A stretch of DNA of 64,000 bases, from the NCBI GenBank assembly GCA_023382055.1, contig JAMCQN010000151.1, positions 1 to 64,000 of the forward strand, read 5' to 3'. Positions 9,424 to 18,270 of this stretch are shown here, piece after piece. This DNA comes from Chloroflexota bacterium. GTDB lineage: Bacteria > Chloroflexota > Anaerolineae > J036 > Brachytrichaceae. The notes under the pieces are model-generated. The model was not told the DNA's origin, searched no databases, and worked only from the letters and a program-made list of their open reading frames with translations. How positions within the stretch are numbered: the stretch's first letter is position 1; every line of letters starts with the position of its first letter. The position numbers were made by a program, and so were the translations under genes.

Positions 9424-10176
9424 TCAACCTGTCGCGCCCTTGACGCTCCACACAGAACCGGTTGTATAAGTATTGCGCTCCGAAGTGAGTATTTCGACAA
9501 CTTCCGCAACCTCTTCCGGGTCAGAGTACCTTCCCAATGGCACGGGCGGATTGGCGATGTGTTCTGCGGAAAAACGCGGAACCACCATCTGCGTCAGCGC
9601 CCGGCCTGGTTCAACGCCATTCACGAAGATGCCCTGCTTGGAGTAGGCGTTGCCCAGTGAAGAAACGATGGACGTCACGGCGCCTTTCGAGGTGCTGTAG
9701 GGAACCTGGTTGGGAGAACCGAAGCGCGCGCCCGACGTGATGGTCACACAGCGGCCCCAGCCGCGCTCCAGCATATAGGGAATGGCCGCATGATGGGCAT
9801 AAAACACGCCATAGACATTGATTTTCAGCACGCGGTCAAAAAGCTCCGAAGTTTGCTCCAGGAAGGACAACTCCTTGCCCAGGATGCCCGCACAGCACAC
9901 CAGGATATCCAGGCGCCCGAAGGTCTCAACAGCCTTTGCCATCAACGCATTGACCGCAGATTCATCGGTCACATCCGTGTTCACGAAGATGGCCTTCTGG
10001 CCCAGCGCCTCAACTTCCTTGACAACATCATGACCGATATCCAGAACATCGGCGATTACGATATCGCGTCCTGCTTCGGCAATCCGTAATGCGCAGGCGC
10101 GCCCCAACCCGCGCGCTCCGCCGGTAACAACTGCGACACGCCGCTCTTTGGGCGCGGCAAAACGTAGATTTGGCAT
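9424..10176 (-). CDS. Short-chain dehydrogenase/reductase
   Basis: SDR of 250 residues with TGGARGLG at 18-25, VCCAG replacing the usual NNAG, and a catalytic ITSGAR...YSTSKGA triad region. The C-terminal end TYTTGSVWSVKGATG is slightly unlike the standard GxxxxVDGG tail. It sits between a sugar-isomerase gene and an aldo/keto reductase on the same strand, so a polyol or keto-sugar substrate is likely. AGGA precedes the start. The Cys-rich NNAG variant is unusual but seen in related SDRs. Confidence 0.85.
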   Translation of the reverse strand: MPNLRFAAPKERRVAVVTGGARGLGRACALRIAEAGRDIVIADVLDIGHDVVKEVEALGQKAIFVNTDVTDESAVNALMAKAVETFGRLDILVCCAGILGKELSFLEQTSELFDRVLKINVYGVFYAHHAAIPYMLERGWGRCVTITSGARFGSPNQVPYSTSKGAVTSIVSSLGNAYSKQGIFVNGVEPGRALTQMVVPRFSAEHIANPPVPLGRYSDPEEVAEVVEILTSERNTYTTGSVWSVKGATG

Positions 10177-10193
10177 GGTTATCCTGCTTTTGT

Positions 10194-11060
10194 TTAGTTT
10201 TCCAGCAACTTAATGCCCAACTCGTCAGCCACTGTGTGAAACAGGGCGCTCACCTGCGGAAGCTCGTCGGTCGTGTTTCCTTCGGCAATGACCGGGTAGG
10301 AGGAATCCAAAGCCTCCATCCTCCGGAATAGCGTTCGGAAATCCATCAAGCCTTTGCCCGGGCAACCATCATGCAGATGCAGGGCGAGACGGTTCTCGAT
10401 CCAGATATCTTTTGCATGGCAACTGACGATATATTTACCCAACACATCGAAATGATGGTTGACAGCCGCGCCGGTGTTATACACGGTTTCTCGCGTGATC
10501 CAGTTTGCGGAGTCATAGTCGCTGCGTACCCATGGAGAGTTGACTTCAGCGAGGATGTCCCGCGTCACCTCAGCCGACTCGAGTACGACCAACTGATGGC
10601 CCTCCAGACTCAAGTAGACGCCGGAATCTTCCGCAGCGTGGGCGCACTCTTTCAGGCTCTTAACAAGTTGCGCGCGGCTGACGGTCGTCCAGTTATCCGG
10701 ATGAGGGAACCACGGGCCGGCGGTATTCATCGATCCCGGTCCGGTGTCGATCCCGCGCGCGCCCATCCAGCCCGCCAGTCTCAACGCAGCCTGAACGGTC
10801 TTAACGCCCTCGCGGCGCAATGTTTCATCGGGCGTAACCAGGTTCTGCCAGAAGCCGGTTGCCTGATACAACCGTACTCCATTATCGGCCAGGACCTGGC
10901 GCAGCCGGTCAGCCTTCGCCTTCGGCGTGTCATTCGGGTTATTCCTGCGGAAACGAGTAAAGATTCCGCTGAAACCCAGTTGCCTGACGCGACCGCACAT
11001 TTCCGGCGTCACAGCGTCCATATCATCAGGCAGAAAACAACCGCTCATACCTAAACGCAT
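10194..11060 (-). CDS. Sugar phosphate isomerase/epimerase-type TIM barrel (AP endonuclease 2 family)
   Basis: Xylose-isomerase-like TIM barrel of 288 residues. Metal ligands of the family appear as the Glu of YLSLEGHQL, the Asp of VRSDYDSANW, the His of SCHAKDIW and the Glu of PVIAEGN. The ORF track starts it at 11216, but AGGAGG at 11066-11071 lies just before the ATG at 11060 and the family fold begins at MRLGMSGCF, so the upstream 52 codons are rejected. It is first in the minus-strand catabolic run, facing a divergent class II aldolase gene. Probably isomerises or dehydrates a sugar or inosose-like intermediate. Confidence 0.84.
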   Translation of the reverse strand: MRLGMSGCFLPDDMDAVTPEMCGRVRQLGFSGIFTRFRRNNPNDTPKAKADRLRQVLADNGVRLYQATGFWQNLVTPDETLRREGVKTVQAALRLAGWMGARGIDTGPGSMNTAGPWFPHPDNWTTVSRAQLVKSLKECAHAAEDSGVYLSLEGHQLVVLESAEVTRDILAEVNSPWVRSDYDSANWITRETVYNTGAAVNHHFDVLGKYIVSCHAKDIWIENRLALHLHDGCPGKGLMDFRTLFRRMEALDSSYPVIAEGNTTDELPQVSALFHTVADELGIKLLEN

Positions 11061-11316
11061 ATCGACCTCCTGAGACTGCTCAGTATAGGATGAAGAAGAC
11101 GACGTAAGTATATGGATGCATCGAGAATGATGCAATCGGTTGTCATTAGCGCAACAGCAATGTTTCCAGACCCAAGCACAAACGTGTTGCCGGGTGCTAG
11201 AATTTCTGCATTCCACCGGCGGAACTCATGTAGTGCGCATACATTATTATGCCGAGTCACAAGGCAAAAGCACATAAACTATTGCCTTGCAGGATCATTA
11301 ACAGGAGACACATCCT

Positions 11317-12141
11317 ATGCCAATCGAAGCACCCTACCCTGAGCTGGACGAGTTAATGGAGTTGATCGGACTCGCTGGACGTCGGCTTTCTGAGATTGAG
11401 GCAAGCGAAGGCGCGGCTGGTAATATTTCGGTCTATATCGGCTGGCCAGTAGACCCACGCCGTAAGTTCCCCAACATCGAGGTCATTCCCCTTCCCGACT
11501 CATACCCGGAAATAGCGGGGGCATCTTTTCTGGTGAGTGGTTCCGGCCGGCGACTGCGCGAGATCATCGATGATCCTGGCGCAAACCTGGGATACGTCAC
11601 AGTTAATCCTGACGGAAAGACCGCAAATCTGTATACATCCGGCCGGCGGTTATTCGCACATGTGACGAGTGAATTCAACTCTCATCTAGCCGTACATCGC
11701 GATCAGATCATCAGAACAGGGACCAATTTTCATGCCGTCATCCATGCACAGCCGTTGCATTTAACTTACCTCAGCCATATTGCCCGCTATAGAGATGAGA
11801 GCTATCTCAATCGCCACATCCTGCGCTGGCAACCGGAGACTATCGTCAACCTGCCTGAAGGTGTTGGACTCTTGCCGTTTATCCTTCCGGGTTCGCCCGA
11901 GTTGATGGCGGGCACAGTCGAAAAACTGCGCCGTCACCGCGTCGTCGTATGGTCCAAACACGGTGTCATGTCGCGCTCGGACAATTCGGTAAAGCGCGCT
12001 GGTGACCGCATCGAGTATGCCGAAACCGGCGCACGTTACGAATACTTGAACCTGGCGAACAACGAACAAGGCGAAGGTTTGAGTGTTGAGGATATCCAAT
12101 CAATCTGTATGGCTTTCAGCATCGATCAGAGCATATTTTGA
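11317..12141 (+). CDS. Class II aldolase, rhamnulose-1-phosphate aldolase-like
   Basis: The 274-residue product matches the zinc class II aldolase/adducin family, close to RhaD in length and layout. EGAAGNISVYIG near the N-terminus binds substrate phosphate, FLVSGSGRRLREI follows, and zinc ligands are expected in VIHAQPLHLTYL and WSKHGVMSRS. RhaD splits rhamnulose-1-P into DHAP and lactaldehyde. AGGAG lies upstream of the ATG. It is transcribed divergently from the minus-strand catabolic run, with about 256 bases between, where shared regulation could sit. No rhamnose isomerase or kinase is in the window, so I leave the symbol blank. Confidence 0.82.
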   Translation: MPIEAPYPELDELMELIGLAGRRLSEIEASEGAAGNISVYIGWPVDPRRKFPNIEVIPLPDSYPEIAGASFLVSGSGRRLREIIDDPGANLGYVTVNPDGKTANLYTSGRRLFAHVTSEFNSHLAVHRDQIIRTGTNFHAVIHAQPLHLTYLSHIARYRDESYLNRHILRWQPETIVNLPEGVGLLPFILPGSPELMAGTVEKLRRHRVVVWSKHGVMSRSDNSVKRAGDRIEYAETGARYEYLNLANNEQGEGLSVEDIQSICMAFSIDQSIF

Positions 12142-12556
12142 TTCGTCAAAGCACGTTACTGTATAGGGCATCAATCACTTGCACTACACTTGTTGCTATG
12201 GCGAATGATTATCCATTACAATTCTTTGTGCCAGCAGTAAAACATGCAATGCCACAACCAAAGGTGGCAATGCTGTTAGATGTCAGCGAGATATCACTGG
12301 TAAATCGCCGAGAAGTCATGAGCAAACCTCTGACATAAGCAACACAGTCGTTGTACGATGGGCTAGACCTCTTACACTACCAAAAATACAATATTAAGGT
12401 ATACTTCGCTCTGGCTACAAAGTCAGTTGGAATGCTAGATTGCGGCGTTATGGTAATGCGCTCAACATAACATATTCATCAATTACTGAGCGCTTTCCAC
12501 GTTAAACCTACGCTCGTATGCATCTGTATACGGGTCATTCTGTATAAGGAGTATCA
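12142..12556 (+). other. 415-base intergenic stretch without a supported gene
   Basis: Lies between the RhaD-like aldolase and a small zinc-ribbon ORF. It looks more AT-rich than its neighbours by eye. A 66-codon ORF (12138-12338) starts from TTG with no ribosome site and overlaps the aldolase stop, so I do not call it. I see no tRNA, hairpin terminator or clear promoter. It may hold a decayed gene or the promoter for the small ORF that follows. Confidence 0.4.
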
Positions 12557-12820
12557 GTGAAAACTGCTCTGGCAAATTGGAGACGCCCAGGAGATCCCGA
12601 GTACCGCCTCACTATCCAGCGCAATGCACCAACATTGATCATCTATGTCTGTCAGACGTGCAGCGCTACCACATGCAGCCGGCACCACGATCATCTGACC
12701 GAACTCGGTTGGATTGCCGACAAACCGCCCAAAAACGCTGTTGAATTTCAACGCGTCAACGGCACTTGCCCCAAGTGTGCCCAGTTAATCAAGACCGCTT
12801 CTCCATCCAGGAGAAAGTAG
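12557..12820 (+). CDS. Small putative zinc-ribbon protein
   Basis: An 87-codon ORF with a GTG start preceded by AAGGAG five bases upstream, a strong sign that it is translated. It has a CQTC pair followed by another Cys in the middle and CPKC near the C-terminus, so four or more cysteines could bind zinc. The tail is basic (SPSRRK). A 10-bp hairpin lies just after its stop, as expected for a one-gene transcript. I do not recognise the family. It could be a small regulatory or nucleic-acid-binding protein. Confidence 0.55.
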   Translation: MKTALANWRRPGDPEYRLTIQRNAPTLIIYVCQTCSATTCSRHHDHLTELGWIADKPPKNAVEFQRVNGTCPKCAQLIKTASPSRRK

Positions 12821-12834
12821 CCATTTTATCAATG

Positions 12835-12870
12835 AGCCGCTGGCAACACCCAAAGATGATGCCAGCGGCT
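12835..12870 (+). terminator. Hairpin after the small zinc-ribbon gene
   Basis: Perfect 10-bp inverted repeat AGCCGCTGGC / GCCAGCGGCT with a 16-base loop, 14 bases after the stop of the preceding ORF. It is followed by only a weak TTAC tract. Likely a transcription end or RNA-stabilising structure. Confidence 0.55.
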
Positions 12871-12985
12871 TTACACCCTCTTCACGCTGGCAGCCGACCC
12901 GGCAATTTTCCCTCATTTCCCCATCTCCCAGGCCGATTTCTGCTCGCCTTTTGCCTATAGCTTCCAGACTACCTTACCAGCCGAC

Positions 12986-13013
12986 TTGACCGTTTCAGAA
13001 CGGGGCGTATAAC
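12986..13013 (+). promoter_or_regulatory. Sigma-70-type promoter before the UroD-like operon
   Basis: TTGACC, a 16-base spacer and TATAAC make a near-consensus -35/-10 pair, each matching five of six positions. It lies about 60 bases upstream of the GTG start at 13075. It probably drives the co-directional genes from 13075 onwards. Confidence 0.6.
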
Positions 13014-13074
13014 AAGACACGCAGTGATTTCGTCTCGCAGTCAATATTGCATCGATTGAAGACAAGGAGACAGC

Positions 13075-14163
13075 GTGGTCAATACATTCGAGGTCCAGGT
13101 CACACCGGACTGGCGTGGTTTCGTGAACTCCATCACACGAAGAAGCAAGCCGCGGCGCGTACATTTCATCGAATTGTTCCTTGACTCGGAAGTGCAGGTC
13201 GCCGTCTGCGAGCGTTTTCACCTGCTTGACGAACTGGATAATCGCGATCCCCACTTCGAACTGAAACGCCAGGTTCTTCTACAGCGTTTCCTCGGTTATG
13301 ACTATGTGCGCTGCGGTCTCGATGACTTTGATATGACGCTGAACCGGCAGGCTGTTGGCGACACGGCTGCGCTTGAACGCGCCGGCGGGCGAAGCTATGT
13401 TGACGAACACGCCGGGCCGATCACGTCCTGGAAGGAATTCAAAAGCTACCCCTGGCCGGACCCACTGACTGCCGGCACGCGCTCCATTGAATGGTACGAC
13501 AGCAATCTTCCCGATGACATGTGCATCATCGCCAGCGGTGGTTTCGCCCATTTCGCCGAATACTTGAACTGGCTGATGGGCTATGAGACATTGTGTTATG
13601 CCCTTCACGACCAGCGCGACCTGGTCGCTGCGATCAGCCGCAAACTGATCGATCTATATTCCGTCGTCATAAAGCGCCTGCTGCAGTTTAAGCGCGTGAA
13701 GGTGGTCTGGGGCAGCGACGACATGGGATTTCGCTCCGGCACCTTAATCAGCCCCTACGACTTGCGCGAGTTCGTGCTACCCGGGCATAAACTGATGGCG
13801 GACATCGCACACCAGGCGGGATGTCCATACCTGCTGCATTCCTGCGGCAAACTGGATGCAATCATGGACGATCTCATCGATGATGTGCACATCGATGCGC
13901 GACATTCCTTCGAGGATACGATCGAACCGGTAACACTGGCCATGAGACGATACGGCGACCGCATTGCCATGCTGGGCGGGATTGACCTTGACTTTTTGTG
14001 CCGCGCCGACGAGCAAATGGTGCGCCAGCGCGTGCGCGAAACGCTGGACACATGCTTACCGCTGGGCGGGTATTGCCTGGGCACAGGCAACAGTGTCGCG
14101 AACTATATCCCTCTCGATAATTATCTGGCAATGCTGGACGAAGGGCGGAAATATCAGGTATAG
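13075..14163 (+). CDS. UroD-like protein 1 (methyltransferase-type, HxCG...C metal motif)
   Basis: Belongs to the uroporphyrinogen decarboxylase fold family (COG0407), which includes heme-pathway HemE and cobamide methyltransferases MtaA, MtbA and CmuA. The 362-residue protein has HSCG at 255-258 and Cys334 in GGYCLGTGN, the His-x-Cys...Cys arrangement that binds zinc in the methyltransferases. Other family landmarks are VVWGSDDMGFRSG and IAMLGGIDLDFL. The GTG start has AAGGAGA upstream and a good promoter precedes it. True HemE is unlikely, given this motif and the sugar-catabolic context. No corrinoid protein gene is nearby, so its acceptor is unknown. Confidence 0.8.
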   Translation: MVNTFEVQVTPDWRGFVNSITRRSKPRRVHFIELFLDSEVQVAVCERFHLLDELDNRDPHFELKRQVLLQRFLGYDYVRCGLDDFDMTLNRQAVGDTAALERAGGRSYVDEHAGPITSWKEFKSYPWPDPLTAGTRSIEWYDSNLPDDMCIIASGGFAHFAEYLNWLMGYETLCYALHDQRDLVAAISRKLIDLYSVVIKRLLQFKRVKVVWGSDDMGFRSGTLISPYDLREFVLPGHKLMADIAHQAGCPYLLHSCGKLDAIMDDLIDDVHIDARHSFEDTIEPVTLAMRRYGDRIAMLGGIDLDFLCRADEQMVRQRVRETLDTCLPLGGYCLGTGNSVANYIPLDNYLAMLDEGRKYQV

Positions 14164-14175
14164 AGGAAAAACAAC

Positions 14176-15231
14176 ATGCATGAATATCGAATCGCGGTCT
14201 ATCCTGGAGACGGCATCGGCATCGATGTCATTGCCGAAGGTGTCAAGGCGCTGAAAGCATCAGCCGGCCGGTTTGGGTTTTTGCTGAAGATGACGGAGTA
14301 TAACTGGGGTCATCGTTATTGGCGCGAGACCGGCCAAGTCGCGCCTGACGACTTCCTGGAGATACTGAAACCGTACGACGCCATCTACCTTGGAGCGGTC
14401 GGCGACCCGCAAAATCTACCAGACCATATTACGCTTGTTCCGCTGATCAAGCTGCGTCAAACGTTCGACCAGTATGTGTGTCTTCGCCCAGTGCAACTGC
14501 TTCCCGGCGTCACCACTCCGCTCTGCGACAAGCAGCCCGGCCAGATCGACATGATGGTTGTAAGGGAAAACTCGGAAGGGGAATATATCGATGCCGGCGG
14601 AGCGTTCAAGGTGGGTCGCGACGACGAGTTGAGCATGCAGACAGCCATCCACACCCGCAAGGGGGTCGAGCGCATCCTGCGTTACTCGTTTGAACTGGCG
14701 CGCAAACGGCGCCGGCATATCACTATGGCGACTAAATCAAACGCGATGAAGTATGCCATGGTCATGTGGGATCGCATCCTCGCGGAAGTGGCGCCGGATT
14801 TTCCCGATGTGCGTTTCGACAAGTGCCATATCGACGCGCTCTCGATGAATTTCGTGCGCCAGCCCGAGCAATATGATGTTGTCGTCGGCTCTAATTTGTT
14901 CGGCGACATACTGAGCGATCTGGGCGGCGCGATCGTAGGCAGTCTGGGATTGGCGCCCAGCGCAAACATACGGCCTGATCGTCAATACCCTTCTCTATTC
15001 GAGCCGGTACACGGGTCTGCCCCCGATATTGCCGGGAAGGGGATTGCCAATCCCATTGCGGCGATACGCAGCGCGGCGATGCTGCTCGATTTTCTGGGAG
15101 AACCTGGAGCAGCGCAGGCTGTTGAGGCGGCAGTAATAGCCAACCTGGCCGAGGGCCGCGTCCGCACGCCGGATATCGGCGGCCGTCATACGACGAGTGA
15201 TGTGGGCGATGACATCGCGGCACGCATTTAG
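14176..15231 (+). CDS. Tartrate / D-malate dehydrogenase-like (isocitrate/isopropylmalate dehydrogenase family)
   Basis: A 351-residue beta-decarboxylating dehydrogenase that oxidises a 2-hydroxy acid and usually releases CO2, with NAD and a divalent metal. It starts with [15 protein letters not shown] and has [19 protein letters not shown]...[12 protein letters not shown] follows, then the Asp metal ligands in [11 protein letters not shown] and the [18 protein letters not shown] cofactor loop. The substrate loop and the FDQY-LRPV block resemble tartrate dehydrogenase/D-malate decarboxylase more than LeuB or Icd. It is 12 bases after UroD-like 1, with AGAGGAAA before the ATG, so it is in the same operon. 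Substrate choice is inference. Confidence 0.82.
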   Translation: MHEYRIAVYPGDGIGIDVIAEGVKALKASAGRFGFLLKMTEYNWGHRYWRETGQVAPDDFLEILKPYDAIYLGAVGDPQNLPDHITLVPLIKLRQTFDQYVCLRPVQLLPGVTTPLCDKQPGQIDMMVVRENSEGEYIDAGGAFKVGRDDELSMQTAIHTRKGVERILRYSFELARKRRRHITMATKSNAMKYAMVMWDRILAEVAPDFPDVRFDKCHIDALSMNFVRQPEQYDVVVGSNLFGDILSDLGGAIVGSLGLAPSANIRPDRQYPSLFEPVHGSAPDIAGKGIANPIAAIRSAAMLLDFLGEPGAAQAVEAAVIANLAEGRVRTPDIGGRHTTSDVGDDIAARI

Positions 15232-15269
15232 AAAGTCCGGAGCCTGGACGCCGATTACGCCCAACACAC

Positions 15270-16331
15270 ATGGAGAACTCACAAGAGCTGATAACGCAGG
15301 CATGCAATGGGATTCGCCCTGCGCGCACGCCCATCTTTGACCTGTTGTTGAACGATGCGGTTATCGCGCACTTTGCAGGGAAAGCCTTTGACGGCACGGA
15401 CGATGAGGATGTGTCAATCCGCGCCATCAACAGAGCACTCGACGGCAGCCGCCACATCGCCGTGCCCGACATCGCAGGGCGCACCTGGACGGATGAGCAG
15501 GGCAACGAGCACGTCGCCGATCGTTGGACAAGTTGGATCCAGCATCATGCGCTGACGACCTCCGACGAATGGGCCGCATGGATAAAGACAGACATCGATC
15601 GTCTTGAGTCGCAGAGCTGGCCGACCGGTGAGCAGCGTGAGTGCGCGAGAAAAGATCAGCAGCGTCTGAACCAGAGACTGGGCGGCGCCGCGTTCATCCA
15701 TTGCACGCCGTCCACCGGCATCAACGATATGCTGTTCGGGCGGAATATCGGGCTGGCAACGTTCTCCTATCTCTGGGCGGATGAGCGTGATCTGATGTTG
15801 CGCTGGATGCGCGCTATCGAGAAAGAACAGCGCCGCTATATCGATCTGACAGCCCATCGTGATACCAGTAACCTTGCCATGATCTACTCGGATGTGGCAT
15901 ACAAGCAGCACGCCATGTTCAGCAAACACACATTCCGTGCCTTCGGCTTCTTCGACGATGTAGCCGGTATCTGCGCCAGTTGCCATGCCAAGGGCTTGCA
16001 GGTGATCTTTCATTCGGACGGCGACATCATGGCGATCGTCGATGACCTGGTTGCCGCCGGGATTGATGGCCTTAACCCGCTTGAGAAGGCCGCCGGCATG
16101 GATGTGTACGCGCTGCGCAGACGCTACCCGCAACTGATCCTGGTCGGCGGTGTCGATGTGACGCATCTTCTGAGCGAGGGCAGCCCGGCGGAAATTCGCA
16201 GTGAGACCCGCCGCATGATTCGCGAACTGGGCAGTGAGGGTCGTTTACTGATCGGCAGCTCGACGGAGGTCAGCGATCACGTCCCGCTGGCAAACTACCT
16301 GGCCTTTCGCGATGAAGTCATGCTTGGCTGA
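15270..16331 (+). CDS. UroD-like protein 2 (lacks the cysteine metal motif)
   Basis: Second UroD-fold protein of the cluster, 353 residues. It keeps family landmarks such as QVIFHSDGDIMAIVDDLVAAGIDGLNP and LILVGGVDVTHLL. At the metal site it has HSDG (248-251) instead of HSCG, and the C-terminal cysteine position reads LLIGSSTEVSD, with no Cys. It therefore cannot bind zinc the way paralogues 1 and 3 may. Start ATG at 15270 has no good ribosome site, but the spacing to the upstream stop (38 bases) suits an operon. It may be a decarboxylase-like or hydrolytic variant. Function unknown. Confidence 0.75.
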   Translation: MENSQELITQACNGIRPARTPIFDLLLNDAVIAHFAGKAFDGTDDEDVSIRAINRALDGSRHIAVPDIAGRTWTDEQGNEHVADRWTSWIQHHALTTSDEWAAWIKTDIDRLESQSWPTGEQRECARKDQQRLNQRLGGAAFIHCTPSTGINDMLFGRNIGLATFSYLWADERDLMLRWMRAIEKEQRRYIDLTAHRDTSNLAMIYSDVAYKQHAMFSKHTFRAFGFFDDVAGICASCHAKGLQVIFHSDGDIMAIVDDLVAAGIDGLNPLEKAAGMDVYALRRRYPQLILVGGVDVTHLLSEGSPAEIRSETRRMIRELGSEGRLLIGSSTEVSDHVPLANYLAFRDEVMLG

Positions 16332-16343
16332 CAGGCCAACTCC

Positions 16344-17276
16344 ATGAACGCCAAAGAAAACTATCTCGCAGCAATCACCTTCAGGGAACCGGAGTATGTC
16401 CCGCTTGGCAACGAACCGGTCTGGCATACTTTCCAGTTCGAAGGCAATTTCCGACAAGCCACCTGGACGGATCATTGGGGTGTGGACTGGGAGGTTGGCC
16501 TTGCCGATACCGTGCCATTCCCAAGGGGAAATCCGCTACCCGGCCTGGAGCGCCTGGACGACTACCAATTCCCCGATCCGAACCAGCTTCAATATACGGA
16601 CGAGATGAAAGACGCGCTGCAGGATGTGGATCATGGCGCACAACTGGTCAAGGGGGAGCTGACTTATCTGCTCTTTGAACGCGCCTGGGCCATAACGGGC
16701 ATGGAAAACCTGATGATGGGTTTCGTCAGCCACCCCGCCGAGATGCACCGCTTCCTGCACGGCATCGCCGGTTACGCGCGGGCTGTATTTGACCGCTACC
16801 TGGGCCTCGGCGTCGACGCCATCGGATTCTCGGAAGACCTCGGTTCACAGCGCGCGCTGATGATATCACCCGCCATGTTTCGCGAGTTCATCCTGCCGGA
16901 GTACCGCTACTGCTTCGAAAACGTATTGAAGGCGGGTAAGATCGTGCATTTCCACAGTTGCGGCTGTATCCATGCCATCGCGAAGGATCTGGCCGGTATC
17001 GGCGTCTCCATCCTCAATCCGATCCAGGCGCGCGCCAATGACCTGCCCAGGATCAAGGCAGACACGCTGGGGAAAATGGCTCTGCACGGCGGTATTGACA
17101 CGGCATTGCTCGCCAGCGGCACACCGGAAGATGTGCGATCCGAAGTCGCCCGAATCATGGCGATACTCAAACCGGGCGGCGGCTATATCTGCGCGCCCGA
17201 CCAGGACATTCCGGGCATACCGGAAATCAACCTGCAAACGCTGTGGCAGACGGCCAGACAGTTAGGCCGTTATTGA
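16344..17276 (+). CDS. UroD-like protein 3 (HxCG...C metal motif)
   Basis: Third UroD-fold paralogue, 310 residues. HSCG at 204-207 and Cys283 in GGYICAPDQD repeat the possible zinc site, with the same 77-residue spacing between the two cysteines as in paralogue 1. DAIGFSEDLGSQRALMISP and MALHGGIDTALL are family landmarks. It follows paralogue 2 after 12 bases, so the three are surely co-transcribed with the dehydrogenase. It is shorter at the N-terminus than paralogue 1. It could form a complex with the others, or act on the same compound. Confidence 0.78.
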   Translation: MNAKENYLAAITFREPEYVPLGNEPVWHTFQFEGNFRQATWTDHWGVDWEVGLADTVPFPRGNPLPGLERLDDYQFPDPNQLQYTDEMKDALQDVDHGAQLVKGELTYLLFERAWAITGMENLMMGFVSHPAEMHRFLHGIAGYARAVFDRYLGLGVDAIGFSEDLGSQRALMISPAMFREFILPEYRYCFENVLKAGKIVHFHSCGCIHAIAKDLAGIGVSILNPIQARANDLPRIKADTLGKMALHGGIDTALLASGTPEDVRSEVARIMAILKPGGGYICAPDQDIPGIPEINLQTLWQTARQLGRY

Positions 17277-17319
17277 CCCTATAATCCAGGTTGGATACCA
17301 AACGATAAGGAGTGCTAGC

Positions 17320-18186
17320 ATGACCCAATTTCCCAGAACCATCGTCGGCGGCGTTTCGCTATCGCGCATGATCATCGGAACAAACTGGTTCCTCGGTTGG
17401 AGCCACACAACCCGCGCCAAGGACGATTTCATCAAGGAGAATATTGCAGACCGCAGGAAGATCGCCGATATCGTCGAAGTCTATCTGAAAGCCGGTGTCG
17501 ATACCATCATGGGGCAGATTGCGCATCCGCCCCTGGCGGAGGGCATCAAAGAAGCCGAGGATCGCACCGGAAAGCGCGTCATCATCATATCGACGCCTGC
17601 GTTCCCGATAGTCCCGGAGACGCCATCCAAGGGCTTTGATCTTGGCGCTGTAGAAAAGATACTGGATAAGGAAGTCAAGTACGGTGCGACATTCTGCATG
17701 CCGCATCAGATGACCACCGATGCGATGGTGGACCGCTGCACGCGCAGCATCCGCCACATGGATCAGTTGTGCCGTCTGATCCGCGAGCGCGGAATGATCC
17801 CCGGCTTGAGCACGCACATGCCGGAAAGCATCATCTATGCCGATGAGACAAAGCTGGATGTCGAAACGTATATATCCATTTACAACTCCATGGGCTTCCT
17901 CATGCAGGTCGAGGTGGACTGGATCGCCAAAGTGATACGCGAAGCAAAGAAGCCGGTCATGACAATCAAGCCGATGGCAGCCGGCCAACTGCGCCCCTTC
18001 CAGGGCTTGACATTCGTCTGGAATACGCTGCGGCCGCAGGATATGGTAACCGTTGGAACGATGACACCGAAGGAAGCCGCTGAAGTGATCGAGATGTCGC
18101 TGAGTATCCTGGACAATCGTCAGGCTGAGCTGCAATTGCAGGAGACACGCTCCAAGACGTCCGTCAAGCAAAGAGTCCCGGCCTGA
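17320..18186 (+). CDS. Conserved TIM-barrel protein of unknown function
   Basis: Protein of 288 residues with an AAGGAG site before its ATG. The start TIVGGVSLSRMIIGTNWFLG recalls the first strand of aldo/keto reductases, and later segments (MGFLMQVEVDWIAKVIREAKKPVMTIKPMAAGQ, split here for reading) look like successive barrel strands. I cannot find an AKR catalytic tetrad. It is 43 bases after the third UroD-like gene and is followed by a terminator, so it looks like the last gene of that operon. I suspect a lyase or hydrolase-type TIM barrel, but the function is not known to me. Confidence 0.65.
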   Translation: MTQFPRTIVGGVSLSRMIIGTNWFLGWSHTTRAKDDFIKENIADRRKIADIVEVYLKAGVDTIMGQIAHPPLAEGIKEAEDRTGKRVIIISTPAFPIVPETPSKGFDLGAVEKILDKEVKYGATFCMPHQMTTDAMVDRCTRSIRHMDQLCRLIRERGMIPGLSTHMPESIIYADETKLDVETYISIYNSMGFLMQVEVDWIAKVIREAKKPVMTIKPMAAGQLRPFQGLTFVWNTLRPQDMVTVGTMTPKEAAEVIEMSLSILDNRQAELQLQETRSKTSVKQRVPA

Positions 18187-18207
18187 AACACACGCCAGTT
18201 ATTGAAC

Positions 18208-18250
18208 ACGCGAAGCGCAACATTTCATTGCTGCGCTTCGCGTTTGTTTT
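18208..18250 (+). terminator. Rho-independent terminator after the UroD-like operon
   Basis: Stem ACGCGAAGCGCA / TGCGCTTCGCGT (12 bp), a 12-base loop and the T-rich tail TTGTTTT. It comes 20 bases after the stop at 18186. It also rules out the ORF track's early start (18202) for the next gene, which would lie inside the stem. Confidence 0.8.
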
Positions 18251-18270
18251 GTGAAGCGGGAGTTGATGAC

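Noticed and set aside
12138-12338. 66-codon plus-strand ORF after the aldolase
   Set aside because: TTG start overlapping the aldolase stop, no ribosome site, no recognisable pattern.
15414-16166. 250-codon minus-strand ORF
   Set aside because: Shadow of UroD-like protein 2.
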